DNA from: Yponomeuta sedellus
Lineage: Eukaryota > Arthropoda > Insecta > Lepidoptera > Yponomeutidae
NCBI GenBank assembly: GCA_934045075.1
Contig: OW203737.1
Span: 268,001 to 332,000, forward strand
DNA length: 64,000 nucleotides
Direction of reading: 5' to 3'
Part shown: positions 20,885-32,099 of the stretch, piece by piece
How positions within the stretch are numbered: the stretch's first letter is position 1
Layout: the number at the start of each line of letters is the position of its first letter
Made by a program: the position numbers and the translations under genes
Notes under the pieces: model-generated
The model's database searches: none
What the model was told of the DNA's origin: nothing
What the model saw: the letters and a program-made list of their open reading frames with translations, nothing else

Positions 20885-21110
20885 AGATAAGATAAGAATA
20901 TTCTTAATTGTACACCAGGAAAAAACAAACAAAACATAATTACAAAGATACAGTACAATTGGCGGCCTTATTGCTTAGAGCAATTTCTTCCAGGCAACCC
21001 ACGATGGAGAGTTGCTGAAGGAAAAGTGAGACGGGTAGTTGGTGCAAATATGAATATTGATATACATACTTATACTTAAAAATAATATACTTACATAAAC
21101 CATAACATAT
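20885..21110 (-). mobile_element. LINE 3' fragment
   Basis: GATAAGATAAGAATATTCTT then AATTGTACACCAGG, followed by GGCGGCCTTATTGCTTAGAG and TTTCTTCCAGGCAACC, is the reversed 3' UTR of the same LINE family as 2705-3340. Confidence 0.6.
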
Positions 21111-21510
21111 AAATAATACATAAATCAATTTATTATAAACATACACAAACTTACATTATTTACAATAAAGTTCCGCAAGAGGATAAAAAAAAAGACATAC
21201 CTACATTAAGAAAAACAATAACAAAATCAAATAAAAGTAAATAATTAGAGTGATAGATACAAATCATAAACCTTATTTTTAAAGATAGCGGGGAAGCAGA
21301 GCGCCTTATTGAAACCTTAATGCAGAAAAATATCTTATTCCCATGGGGAAATCGATAAACCACGAGTAACACCGCGGGCCATAGCTAGTAGTATATATAG
21401 TATCGTGTTGAACCAACCTACTCCAACTGAAAATATGCTCGAGGCTCTTAAGCGTCTGAGCGACCATTTCAACTATCTTGTGTAGGCAAAAGTTGACATT
21501 AAGCGTGGTA

Positions 21511-21570
21511 ATATTTTTTTTAATGCCCTAACTCGTGCTAAGGACAATTTTAAAAACATATTTAGAGGCT
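21511..21570 (-). mobile_element. tRNA-foldback family, single-arm stub (60 bp)
   Basis: TTTTTAATGCCCTAACTCGT, GCTAAGGACAATTTTAAAAA and TTTAGAGGCT are the outer part of one arm of the family, without a tRNA-like cassette. It is flanked by AAGCGTGGTA (21501-21510) and AAGCGTGATA (21571-21580), a probable target-site duplication with one mismatch. Confidence 0.7.
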
Positions 21571-21580
21571 AAGCGTGATA

Positions 21581-22340
21581 CAAATCATCTTAAATAGAAG
21601 TAAAATTACTTTAACGGGAAAAAACGTCGATTTGCTTTTCAGAGATATTAGTCTTGTCAAACTTCGAAGGCCCTTTTTTGTCTCAAAGGCAAACGTTGTT
21701 GAAACGTTTTTGAAGTTAATCATTCTATTTACTGACTGAGTTAGCAACTATCGCTAGATACTACCGGCTGTGATGGCATATCGAAGGATCGATCGCCAGC
21801 TACGTGTTGATGACGCTGGCTGGCAGCGGCAGCTGCTCAGAAAATGACAACAGCCCCGGTCTGAGTGGATTAAAGTGAAACGTTACAAATGACTCACACA
21901 TAACATAACCTCACGCCTGTATCCCAGAGGGGTAGGCAGAGACCAGGGACTACCACTTGCTACGATCCTGACAAACCAGCACCTACGCTTCAAATGTTTC
22001 TTATAAATTGTATTCGAAATTTTTCATGATCTCAATTCCCTATTTTTGGAAAATAGGGACTACCTAATGCTTGGTGCAATTTTTAACGTGTGATACCTAG
22101 ATGGATAGGTACTAGCCGTTTCTTAGCAAGCAGTCAAATGCCCAAATGCGTACAAAATATCAACTTGTTATAAACTTTAAGTTATAGTAACTATCTAATT
22201 TAGATCGCATCTTTGTACACATATTAATGTTTCCACTAACACGAAACACGTTTTTAGTGAATCGACGAAATTTTATATAGATTTGTTATAAAGATCCTAA
22301 TAGAATTCAATAAAGCCTGCGTGCTAACAGTGCATGCAGT
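21581..22340. repeat. No gene; R3 repeat piece at 21896-21990
   Basis: CTCACGCCTGTATCCCAGAG then GGGTAGGCAGAGACCAGGGA is family R3 in minus orientation (also 61000-61110). The rest shows nothing recognisable. Confidence 0.5.
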
Positions 22341-22344
22341 ACCT

Positions 22345-22505
22345 ACATCGGTATCGACCCTCGTATGTCCCTACTGGCGGGGCACGGGACTTTTACTGCA
22401 TCCCAGGAAGTTTAGGCCATACTCCACCACGGGGGCCAAGTCCGGGTTGGTGGAGGATTATAAGGCAGTGGCAGGTCTTACTTTCAGAAGTTATCAAGCC
22501 AATAA
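22345..22505 (+). repeat. Interspersed repeat family R2
   Basis: GTATCGACCCTCGTATGTCC through CCACCACGGGGGCCAAGTCC to CTTTCAGAAGTTATCAAGCC, matching 31829-32003. Overlapping small frames are not genes. From 22506 to 22920 nothing is recognised. Confidence 0.65.
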
Positions 22506-22924
22506 TTAAAATTATGCAATTTAAGCCCTGATTCGATTCAATTCAATAGAAAAAAGTGATTGATCGCCAAAATTTTTAAAAAAATTATCGGGAAACGAAG
22601 CTCACAAATACCCTTAGAAGCGTCCAATCGAAAACAATCTATAGACATGTTTTTTTTTTCATGGTGAAAATGGTCGTAAGTCAAAAACGGCTTGCTCGTC
22701 CTGTTTTACCTTCTTAAAGTATCACGTAAGATTGAAATTAAAAGATTTTAAGAAGTAATTCTAAGTTCAAAATAATATGAATTTCCAACAGAATGTTTTA
22801 GAAAAAGTTTCGTACCCTAGGAGAGAACATAGGTAGGTACATCCAGCATAATTATCTCTCTCAAAAAGGGAAGACAAACTTAATCACCACGCTTGCCAAC
22901 CAATCAGCTTTTGATTAAGATGCT

Positions 22925-23180
22925 GGTGGCACTTTTGGTGACCTAGCTGCCAAAGTTGTACCGTGAGCTGAAATTTCAAGCGTTGCGGTAGGTGTGTGAA
23001 CACTTCAGGTACTCAGGTTTCCTCACAACGTTGTCTTTCACTGTTTATCGAGTAATAAATATTCCTCCAAACCTTAGATTACAAAGTTGTTAGTATAGGT
23101 AGGTAAGTACATGCCGGAATTCGAACTCATGACCTCTTGAGTCTTAAGCATGCGTTCTAGCAATCGTGCTACCAACGATT
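22925..23180 (-). mobile_element. SINE family S2
   Basis: Minus strand: the head has a TAAGACTCAAGAGGTCATGA and GAGTTCGAATTCCGGCATGT (B box) arrangement. The body and tail are as in other S2 copies (AACGTTGTGAGGAAACCTGA). Confidence 0.65.
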
Positions 23181-23356
23181 GAGTGTTAATTCAAACGCGT
23201 AGGTAAATTAATTATGACGTGTTTTAGGTATATGATAAAGTATTTACTATGTGCGATGCTGAAAAGAGATCTATAAAACTTGAAGCTGTTAACAAAAGTT
23301 ACTCTATAAAAACTAGACACCTATTAACAACAAAGAGTTTTTTACGTACAAGTATA

Positions 23357-23622
23357 GTCTGGTGTGTGGTGTCGGCCTTTAGAATAGCACCAACCCAAAT
23401 TCTTCCCGCGGGTGTCGTAAAAGGCGACTAAGGGAAAGGACAAACCAGGAGGTGGGCAGCAGCGCCCCCTGCAGTACAATTCCACCAAACTGCGAACCCC
23501 AACCCGCATGCCCAGCGTGGGGATTATGGGCATTACCCCCCTATGATGGTACAACCTTGCGCTATGGCGCTCATTAGGGGAGGGCTATGTCCAGCAGTGG
23601 ACTAATATAGCCTGAAGAAGAA
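23357..23622 (+). repeat. Interspersed repeat family R1
   Basis: GTCTGGTGTGTGGTGTCGGC, CGCGGGTGTCGTAAAAGGCG, CGCATGCCCAGCGTGGGGAT and CAGCAGTGGACTAATATAGC match 18005-18335. Confidence 0.65.
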
Positions 23623-24400
23623 GTTAGTCTGGTCGGACTTTTCCGATATAACAACACCCGTAAGTAAATCCGGACTAAAAGTCTACAATGTGTTGTGCTT
23701 ACGAAAGTTTTAGTTCAAAGAAAGTTAGTCAAAAGCTAACAAGCTTTTAGAATATATCTCGGATAGAATCGGATATATTCGTGTAATAGAAATATCGGAA
23801 CTAATATGACGCTTAATTAAAATTAACTTTTCAAAATAGAGAAAGAAAAGTTTTATACAGAGCAGGAAGTAGTATTACACTCGTGTGTTTTCAGCGAAAA
23901 CCGAAGCCTACTCTAGAGCCCGAGGTACCTATATTCTAAAAGCTAACAGACTGTAGATAGTATCTACACTTCTACTAATGATTTATAAAATGAAAAAAAC
24001 ATCCAGTAAATACAAAAACATTCGCAATTTTCCATCCTAAAACATCAATTATGTAGAGTTGTTATTAAATCCAGTTATATAATTTCCTTTTCTATGTGCA
24101 ATAGAATTAATTATTTCAATCAAAGAACCTCAAACAGTTGTCCTGTTGTAGAACTTTTGTAAATAATATTTGCACCGTTACACAGTGACATACTCATAGT
24201 CTTCACACTCCTAATTTGATTGTATTATAAACCGATCTGTGCTACTGGTATAAAACATATAATATCTACATATCTATCATAACACAAATAGTTAGTTCGG
24301 AACAACATTTTATTCCTCTTGTAGGCATCAGCCTCATGCATAAAAAAGTTCCTTACATCTACATAACCGCACCAGTAACTATAAACTACAGAAACAAAAT
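23623..24400. other. No gene seen
   Basis: AT-rich. GTCGGACTTTTCCGATATAA then CAACACCCGTAAGTA at 23630-23665 recurs at 61250-61282, so part is repetitive. Confidence 0.4.
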
Positions 24401-24404
24401 TATA

Positions 24405-24690
24405 ATCCAATGTTGTCGCGGTAGCCCTAGCCCCCTCCACGGGGGTGGGGGCAGGGGGGCAGGCCGCCACGCCCCGCTACTTAGTTTTTTTAATCAACCG
24501 CCCTCTATCATTAGTATGCGGCATAATGCAGCGGCGTGTGGGACTGCGCCCCCGTGCGAGGGCGCCCCCCGTAGCGCGCGAAGGCCTAGAAGGATCTGAC
24601 TTCCGAGTTCACTCTCTCCACGAGCTCTTCATGGTTGGAGTCAGCCATCTTAGTTGCTGCTCGCCCTCTGTTTACTTTAAGATAGAGTTG
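24405..24690. promoter_or_regulatory. GC-rich patch
   Basis: A block of GC-rich, apparently non-repetitive DNA (CCCCCTCCACGGGGGTGGGG; GAGGGCGCCCCCCGTAGCGC). No ORF with recognisable motifs. Possibly regulatory, by composition only. Confidence 0.3.
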
Positions 24691-24949
24691 AGAACACTTC
24701 ATTGTACAAAAAAGTTGTATTTCACAGAGTACCATGAAGAAAAGATATGATCTGCTTTTTCTTTACTAATTTTTAGGTAGGTTACCTGCATATTAGGTAT
24801 AAGTAGTTTAGGAATGGAGTCTTGCAGGTTTTTCCCGACTTCAAAAACAATTTTTTTACGATTTATCGACAAATGGTTCTTAGATTTTTACCTGTATTTG
24901 TAGTGTAAGTTGAAACAACTCGCTAAATTTGATAGTTCTAGGTTAATGG

Positions 24950-25220
24950 GAAGTTCGATTCCCTTGTGTCGACATAATAATATAGGTGTTTTTTGCGACT
25001 TTTAGTTCGCAAAAAAACCGTACCGTAAAAAAACCAGCCCAAACATTTTTTGCCTTAACTTAGAAGTATGACTTTTTTATAACTTCAGTGGACTATAGAT
25101 TTGAGTATACGATTTTAATTTCAACTCGATACCTCCACGCATTTCTAAGATAAATGGTCTTGACAGACATGGACGGACGGACAACAAAGTAATTCTCTAA
25201 GGGTTCCGTTTTTCTTTTAG
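24950..25220 (+). repeat. Interspersed repeat into which the tRNA array inserted
   Basis: CTTGACAGACATGGACGGAC, GGACAACAAAGTAATTC and AAGGGTTCCGTTTTTCTTTT form a well-known insect repeat end; a related string (CCTACGGAACCCTATAATG) is at 62830. The tRNA array's left target-site duplication starts at 25221, right after it. Confidence 0.5.
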
Positions 25221-25234
25221 AAGATTCATAATAT
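25221..25234. repeat. Left target-site duplication of the array
   Basis: AAGATTCATAATAT, identical to 30445-30458. Confidence 0.85.
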
Positions 25235-27897
25235 TACACTATTTTTATTTTTAATGCACTAACCCGTGCTAAGGAACAAATTTAAAAACCTATTTAGAGG
25301 CTAAAAATTTCACCCATGCCGGGATTCGAACCCGCAACCTCTGGCTATCCGTACCAGCGCTCTACCAATTGAGCCAATGGGCGACTCACGGCATCAGTGA
25401 AATTTCGAACCTCTTTACAATATTCTCTGTATTACGTACAGGCAGCGACATCTGACTTAAGCAAATTGCATTACTTACAGCCCCGACTACCTACTTTGCA
25501 GTTAGGTTTAACATCGGAACGATATCACTGTACCCACATGATTACACTATTTTTATTTTTAATGCACTAACCCGTGCTAAGGAACAAATTTAAAAACCTA
25601 TTTAGAGGCTAAAAATTTCACCCATGCCGGGATTCGAACCCGCAACCTCTGGCTATCCGTACCAGCGCTCTACCAATTGAGCCAATGGGCGACTCACGGC
25701 ATCAGTGAAATTTCGAACCTCTTTACAATATTCTCTGTATTACGTACAGGCAGCGACATCTGACTTAAGCAAATTGCATTACTTACAGCCCCGACTACCT
25801 ACTTTGCAGTTAGGTTTAACATCGGAACGATATCACTGTACCCACATGATTACACTATTTTTATTTTTAATGCACTAACCCGTGCTAAGGAACAAATTTA
25901 AAAACCTATTTAGAGGCTAAAAATTTCACCCATGCCGGGATTCGAACCCGCAACCTCTGGCTATCCGTACCAGCGCTCTACCAATTGAGCCAATGGGCGA
26001 CTCACGGCATCAGTGAAATTTCGAACCTCTTTACAATATTCTCTGTATTACGTACAGGCAGCGACATCTGACTTAAGCAAATTGCATTACTTACAGCCCC
26101 GACTACCTACTTTGCAGTTAGGTTTAACATCGGAACGATATCACTGTACCCACATGATTACACTATTTTTATTTTTAATGCACTAACCCGTGCTAAGGAA
26201 CAAATTTAAAAACCTATTTAGAGGCTAAAAATTTCACCCATGCCGGGATTCGAACCCGCAACCTCTGGCTATCCGTACCAGCGCTCTACCAATTGAGCCA
26301 ATGGGCGACTCACGGCATCAGTGAAATTTCGAACCTCTTTACAATATTCTCTGTATTACGTACAGGCAGCGACATCTGACTTAAGCAAATTGCATTACTT
26401 ACAGCCCCGACTACCTACTTTGCAGTTAGGTTTAACATCGGAACGATATCACTGTACCCACATGATTACACTATTTTTATTTTTAATGCACTAACCCGTG
26501 CTAAGGAACAAATTTAAAAACCTATTTAGAGGCTAAAAATTTCACCCATGCCGGGATTCGAACCCGCAACCTCTGGCTATCCGTACCAGCGCTCTACCAA
26601 TTGAGCCAATGGGCGACTCACGGCATCAGTGAAATTTCGAACCTCTACAATATTCTCTGTATTACGTACAGGCAGCGACATCTGACTTAAGCAAATTGCA
26701 TTACTTACAGCCCCGACTACCTACTTTGCAGTTAGGTTTAACATCGGAACGATATCACTGTACCCACATGATTACACTATTTTTATTTTTAATGCACTAA
26801 CCCGTGCTAAGGAACAAATTTAAAAACCTATTTAGAGGCTAAAAATTTCACCCATGCCGGGATTCGAACCCGCAACCTCTGGCTATCCGTACCAGCGCTC
26901 TACCAATTGAGCCAATGGGCGACTCACGGCATCAGTGAAATTTCGAACCTCTTTACAATATTCTCTGTATTACGTACAGGCAGCGACATCTGACTTAAGC
27001 AAATTGCATTACTTACAGCCCCGACTACCTACTTTGCAGTTAGGTTTAACATCGGAACGATATCACTGTACCCACATGATTACACTATTTTTATTTTTAA
27101 TGCACTAACCCGTGCTAAGGAACAAATTTAAAAACCTATTTAGAGGCTAAAAATTTCACCCATGCCGGGATTCGAACCCGCAACCTCTGGCTATCCGTAC
27201 CAGCGCTCTACCAATTGAGCCAATGGGCGACTCACGGCATCAGTGAAATTTCGAACCTCTTTACAATATTCTCTGTATTACGTACAGGCAGCGACATCTG
27301 ACTTAAGCAAATTGCATTACTTACAGCCCCGACTACCTACTTTGCAGTTAGGTTTAACATCGGAACGATATCACTGTACCCACATGATTACACTATTTTT
27401 ATTTTTAATGCACTAACCCGTGCTAAGGAACAAATTTAAAAACCTATTTAGAGGCTAAAAATTTCACCCATGCCGGGATTCGAACCCGCAACCTCTGGCT
27501 ATCCGTACCAGCGCTCTACCAATTGAGCCAATGGGCGACTCACGGCATCAGTGAAATTTCGAACCTCTTTACAATATTCTCTGTATTACGTACAGGCAGC
27601 GACATCTGACTTAAGCAAATTGCATTACTTACAGCCCCGACTACCTACTTTGCAGTTAGGTTTAACATCGGAACGATATCACTGTACCCACATGATTACA
27701 CTATTTTTATTTTTAATGCACTAACCCGTGCTAAGGAACAAATTTAAAAACCTATTTAGAGGCTAAAAATTTCACCCATGCCGGGATTCGAAACCGCAAC
27801 CTCTGGCTATCCGTACCAGCGCTCTACCAATTGAGCCAATGGGCGACTCACGGCATCAGTGAAATTTCGAACCTCTTTACAATATTCTCTGTATTAT
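25235..27897 (-). repeat. Left arm of the tRNA-like array (308-bp units)
   Basis: Head-to-tail units start at 25233, 25541, 25849, 26157, 26465, 26771, 27079, 27387 and 27695: period 308, except 306 for the fifth, which lost two T's. Each unit carries a tRNA-like cassette on the minus strand at 25312-25382, 25620-25690, 25928-25998, 26236-26306, 26544-26614, 26850-26920, 27158-27228, 27466-27536 and 27774-27844. Units look almost identical. The last cassette has a B-box change (CGAAACC for CGAACCC on +) and its unit stops at the palindrome centre. Confidence 0.95.
25312..25382 (-). tRNA. tRNA-like cassette (representative of the left arm)
   Basis: This 71-base cassette has an acceptor-like GCCCATT pairing with ATGGGT, a D arm GCTC...GAGC with A box GGCTCAATTGG, and an anticodon-arm stem CTGGT/GCCAG. 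The loop is ACGGATA. The T arm contains GGTTCGAATCC, a perfect B box. Read as a tRNA, the anticodon would be GGA, but base 33 is C instead of T, there is one linker base instead of two before the D arm, and the T stem has a G-G mismatch. It is therefore more likely a Pol III promoter derived from a tRNA than a translating tRNA. Confidence 0.55.
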
Positions 27898-27905
27898 TGT
27901 AGAGC
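27890..27905. other. Centre of the 5.2-kb palindrome
   Basis: The left arm runs CTCTGTATTA and then switches at about 27897 to TGTAGAGCGCTGG, which lies inside a plus-strand tRNA-like cassette. The two arms therefore meet at non-equivalent points of the unit, with no symmetrical loop sequence. Confidence 0.85.
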
Positions 27906-30444
27906 GCTGGTACGGATAGCCAGAGGTTGCGGGTTCGAATCCCGGCATGGGTGAAATTTTTAGCCTCTAAATAGGTTTTTAAATTTGTTCCTTAGCACGG
28001 GTTAGTGCATTAAAAATAAAAATAGTGTAATCATGTGGGTACAGTGATATCGTTCCGATGTTAAACCTAACTGCAAAGTAGGTAGTCGGGGCTGTAAGTA
28101 ATGCAATTTGCTTAAGTCAGATGTCGCTGCCTGTACGTAATACAGAGAATATTGTAAAGAGGTTCGAAATTTCACTGATGCCGTGAGTCGCCCATTGGCT
28201 CAATTGGTAGAGCGCTGGTACGGATAGCCAGAGGTTGCGGGTTCGAATCCCGGCATGGGTGAAATTTTTAGCCTCTAAATAGGTTTTTAAATTTGTTCCT
28301 TAGCACGGGTTAGTGCATTAAAAATAAAAATAGTGTAATCATGTGGGTACAGTGATATCGTTCCGATGTTAAACCTAACTGCAAAGTAGGTAGTCGGGGC
28401 TGTAAGTAATGCAATTTGCTTAAGTCAGATGTCGCTGCCTGTACGTAATACAGAGAATATTGTAAAGAGGTTCGAAATTTCACTGATGCCGTGAGTCGCC
28501 CATTGGCTCAATTGGTAGAGCGCTGGTACGGATAGCCAGAGGTTGCGGGTTCGAATCCCGGCATGGGTGAAATTTTTAGCCTCTAAATAGGTTTTTAAAT
28601 TTGTTCCTTAGCACGGGTTAGTGCATTAAAAATAAAAATAGTGTAATCATGTGGGTACAGTGATATCGTTCCGATGTTAAACCTAACTGCAAAGTAGGTA
28701 GTCGGGGCTGTAAGTAATGCAATTTGCTTAAGTCAGATGTCGCTGCCTGTACGTAATACAGAGAATATTGTAAAGAGGTTCGAAATTTCACTGATGCCGT
28801 GAGTCGCCCATTGGCTCAATTGGTAGAGCGCTGGTACGGATAGCCAGAGGTTGCGGGTTCGAATCCCGGCATGGGTGAAATTTTTAGCCTCTAAATAGGT
28901 TTTTAAATTTGTTCCTTAGCACGGGTTAGTGCATTAAAAATAAAAATAGTGTAATCATGTGGGTACAGTGATATCGTTCCGATGTTAAACCTAACTGCAA
29001 AGTAGGTAGTCGGGGCTGTAAGTAATGCAATTTGCTTAAGTCAGATGTCGCTGCCTGTACGTAATACAGAGAATATTGTAAAGAGGTTCGAAATTTCACT
29101 GATGCCGTGAGTCGCCCATTGGCTCAATTGGTAGAGCGCTGGTACGGATAGCCAGAGGTTGCGGGTTCGAATCCCGGCATGGGTGAAATTTTTAGCCTCT
29201 AAATAGGTTTTTAAATTTGTTCCTTAGCACGGGTTAGTGCATTAAAAATAAAAATAGTGTAATCATGTGGGTACAGTGATATCGTTCCGATGTTAAACCT
29301 AACTGCAAAGTAGGTAGTCGGGGCTGTAAGTAATGCAATTTGCTTAAGTCAGATGTCGCTGCCTGTACGTAATACAGAGAATATTGTAAAGAGGTTCGAA
29401 ATTTCACTGATGCCGTGAGTCGCCCATTGGCTCAATTGGTAGAGCGCTGGTACGGATAGCCAGAGGTTGCGGGTTCGAATCCCGGCATGGGTGAAATTTT
29501 TAGCCTCTAAATAGGTTTTTAAATTTGTTCCTTAGCACGGGTTAGTGCATTAAAAATAAAAATAGTGTAATCATGTGGGTACAGTGATATCGTTCCGATG
29601 TTAAACCTAACTGCAAAGTAGGTAGTCGGGGCTGTAAGTAATGCAATTTGCTTAAGTCAGATGTCGCTGCCTGTACGTAATACAGAGAATATTGTAAAGA
29701 GGTTCGAAATTTCACTGATGCCGTGAGTCGCCCATTGGCTCAATTGGTAGAGCGCTGGTACGGATAGCCAGAGGTTGCGGGTTCGAATCCCGGCATGGGT
29801 GAAATTTTTAGCCTCTAAATAGGTTTTTAAATTTGTTCCTTAGCACGGGTTAGTGCATTAAAAATAAAAATAGTGTAATCATGTGGGTACAGTGATATCG
29901 TTCCGATGTTAAACCTAACTGCAAAGTAGGTAGTCGGGGCTGTAAGTAATGCAATTTGCTTAAGTCAGATGTCGCTGCCTGTACGTAATACAGAGAATAT
30001 TGTAAAGAGGTTCGAAATTTCACTGATGCCGTGAGTCGCCCATTGGCTCAATTGGTAGAGCGCTGGTACGGATAGCCAGAGGTTGCGGGTTCGAATCCCG
30101 GCATGGGTGAAATTTTTAGCCTCTAAATAGGTTTTTAAATTTGTTCCTTAGCACGGGTTAGTGCATTAAAAATAAAAATAGTGTAATCATGTGGGTACAG
30201 TGATATCGTTCCGATGTTAAACCTAACTGCAAAGTAGGTAGTCGGGGCTGTAAGTAATGCAATTTGCTTAAGTCAGATGTCGCTGCCTGTACGTAATACA
30301 GAGAATATTGTAAAGAGGTTCGAAATTTCACTGATGCCGTGAGTCGCCCATTGGCTCAATTGGTAGAGCGCTGGTACGGATAGCCAGAGGTTGCGGGTTC
30401 GAATCCCGGCATGGGTGAAATTTTTAGCCTCTAAATAGGTTTTT
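27898..30444 (+). repeat. Right arm of the tRNA-like array
   Basis: The same 308-bp unit in the opposite orientation. It holds a partial cassette (27898-27952) and then complete cassettes on + at 28190-28260, 28498-28568, 28806-28876, 29114-29184, 29422-29492, 29730-29800, 30038-30108 and 30346-30416. The spacing is exactly 308. The arm ends at CTCTAAATAGGTTTTT, 28 bases after the last cassette, and is followed directly by the right target-site duplication. The 2-bp deletion of the fifth left unit is not mirrored here, so the right arm is not a simple reflected copy of the left. Confidence 0.95.
28190..28260 (+). tRNA. tRNA-like cassette (representative of the right arm)
   Basis: Same 71-base cassette as at 25312-25382 but on the plus strand, with intact A and B boxes. 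Downstream sequence has an ATTTTTAGCC T-run and later AGGTTTTTAAA, either of which could terminate Pol III transcription. Transcripts could therefore be short unless termination is leaky. Confidence 0.55.
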
Positions 30445-30458
30445 AAGATTCATAATAT
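30445..30458. repeat. Right target-site duplication of the array
   Basis: AAGATTCATAATAT, identical to 25221-25234, so the 5210-bp array sits between direct repeats as one inserted unit. Confidence 0.85.
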
Positions 30459-31049
30459 GTTCGTGAACGTATTTAAAAATTACCTATTTTATGAAGGCCC
30501 TCTCATTATTTAGGCAGACGTTCTAACTTATTAAGATGTAGGTATGCGTGCAGCTGGGAAAAAAAATTAAGCTATCTACTGGAACTATGCTTTCTGACAT
30601 TGACTTTGAGTCGAGGAAGATGGCCGAGGATACAAAATGTTATGTTTTCTGAAAGAATCTTATCTTCCAGTGGGTATGAAGGACCTTAAACCAAATTATG
30701 TAGGATTGTAATAATAATAATAATAATAATATTGGCCTATTTGCATCTACTTAATGAGATGATTTATACAGCGTCCAGTGGTATCTTCACTCACACTAGA
30801 TGGGATTGTAATATCAAACAGGAAATTGTGTAAAATAATTGGATAATATCTAAGATTCCTCAGATTTCATCAAATAATTTCATTACTGCTTGACACTGAA
30901 GTGAGCACAATTAAATAGTAAGAGAACATAGTTTGCCACAATGCAGACAAACCTGAATACACTCACCCTAAAGCAATTTGCGATAAAATAAATAAAACCA
31001 AACAAAATAAGTGACCTGTTAAATGTTTGTACAATAACGTGTCATCGTC
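30459..31049. other. No gene; (TAA)n-linked repeat
   Basis: A (TAA)n run at 30709-30730 is followed by TATTTGCATCTACTTAATGA and GATTTATACAGCGTCCAGTG, which recur at 34445-34500. Otherwise nothing. Confidence 0.45.
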
Positions 31050-31185
31050 ATCGTCAGGTTTTACTAGTCCACTGCTGGACATAGCCCTCCCCTAAAGAGC
31101 GCCACGTTGTGCTATCACAGGGGGTAATGCCCATAATCCCCACGCTGGGCATGCGGGTTGGGGATCGCAGTTCGGTGGAATTGTA
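31050..31185 (-). repeat. Interspersed repeat family R1 (partial)
   Basis: TAGTCCACTGCTGGACATAG, CCCATAATCCCCACGCTGGG and CATGCGGGTTGGGGATCGCA are the reverse of the R1 3' part. Confidence 0.6.
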
Positions 31186-31338
31186 ATAACGTGTACTAAT
31201 AATAATTTACTTGGGTACTAACTCTACTACTACGATACTTTTTAATATTATTAGCAGCATTTTTTTCTGCTGCCATAAAGAATATTAATGTCTTTGATCT
31301 AAAACTTAAATTATTAATATTTAAATCTTTGATTTGTC

Positions 31339-31572
31339 GACCTCAGTGGCGCAGCGGTTTAGCACGCTGACTATGAAACGGAAGGTCTCGGGTTCGATCC
31401 CCGGCCGGGTCAAACTAGGAAACGAACTTTTCTAGTTTGTCTCGGGTCTTAGATGTTATCTATGTATATATTGTGTTAAATATATCGTCGAGTTAGCACA
31501 AGTCATTTAGTTGAACTTAGTATAGGGCTACGAGATCTGTGTAATATGCCCGTGAATATTTATTTATTTAAA
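31339..31572 (+). mobile_element. SINE family S1, full length
   Basis: The head CGACCTCAGTGGCGCAGCGG (A box) and TCTCGGGTTCGATCCCCGGC (B box) is followed by the body AAACTAGGAAACGAACTTTT and the ATATCGTCGAGTTAGCAC region, with an ATTTATTTA tail. This is the best-kept S1 copy with 33262-33520. Confidence 0.8.
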
Positions 31573-31654
31573 ACGAAAATTCAAGGTCTGTTTATGAAGT
31601 CAATAATATTAAAATCAAATAAAAAAACTTAAGAACTAAACAACTGTTGATGAT

Positions 31655-31750
31655 GATGAAGCGAAACAAGTTTGTCTAACTGTAGTGGCAATTGACAAAG
31701 CCTGCCGTTTGCTTGCCCCATGGGATATAGGCGTGAGGTAATGCAATGTA
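31655..31750 (+). repeat. R3 repeat fragment
   Basis: GATGAAGCGA...GGATATAGGCGTGAGGTAAT is a diverged R3 copy in + orientation. Confidence 0.4.
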
Positions 31751-31828
31751 AACACAACGAGACCAACCCGACTCAAAGGTACCTAAGATGCTGCTAAGTA
31801 GCACTGGTGGACTTACCGTTGTTGTTGT

Positions 31829-32003
31829 TGTTATCAACCCTTGGATGTCCCCACTGCTGGGGCACGGGTCTCTTCCTGCATCGCAGGAAGGTTAGGCCAT
31901 ACTCCACCACGGGGGCCAAGTCCGGGTTGGTGGAGGATTGTGAGACAGTGGCGGGCCTTACTGTCAGAAGTTATCAAGCCGCCTGTAAGGCCTCTGACAT
32001 GGA
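31829..32003 (+). repeat. Interspersed repeat family R2 (reference copy)
   Basis: TGTTATCAACCCTTGGATGT, CACTGCTGGGGCACGGGTCT, CATCGCAGGAAGGTTAGGCC, CAAGTCCGGGTTGGTGGAGG and CTGTCAGAAGTTATCAAGCC. Seven copies are in the window, in both orientations. Confidence 0.7.
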
Positions 32004-32099
32004 CTTACCGTGCTGCAGAACAAATATCACCATAGCAATAATCGAAGTCGACTTCTTAGTATAAATAAATGAACACAGCCTATACCAATACCTCCCACT

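Noticed and set aside
25233..30444. Reading the array as a genuine cluster of 17 functional tRNA genes
   Set aside because: The fold deviates from a tRNA (C at position 33, one-base linker before the D arm, T-stem mismatch) and the same cassette occurs in dispersed mobile copies. Kept as tRNA-like promoter cassettes.
25235..30444. CRISPR-like or bacterial repeat array
   Set aside because: Units are 308 bp with no variable spacers, and the context is insect nuclear DNA.
25235..30444. Hammerhead-ribozyme retrozyme
   Set aside because: CACTGATGCCGTGAGTCG recalls a hammerhead core, but the required CTGANGA and a correctly placed GAAA are not both present on either strand by eye.
25235..30444. 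Pure assembly or missed-adapter palindrome
   Set aside because: Different flanks, a flanking 14-bp duplication, unequal arm lengths and an unmirrored 2-bp deletion argue against it, although spanning reads are still the decisive test.
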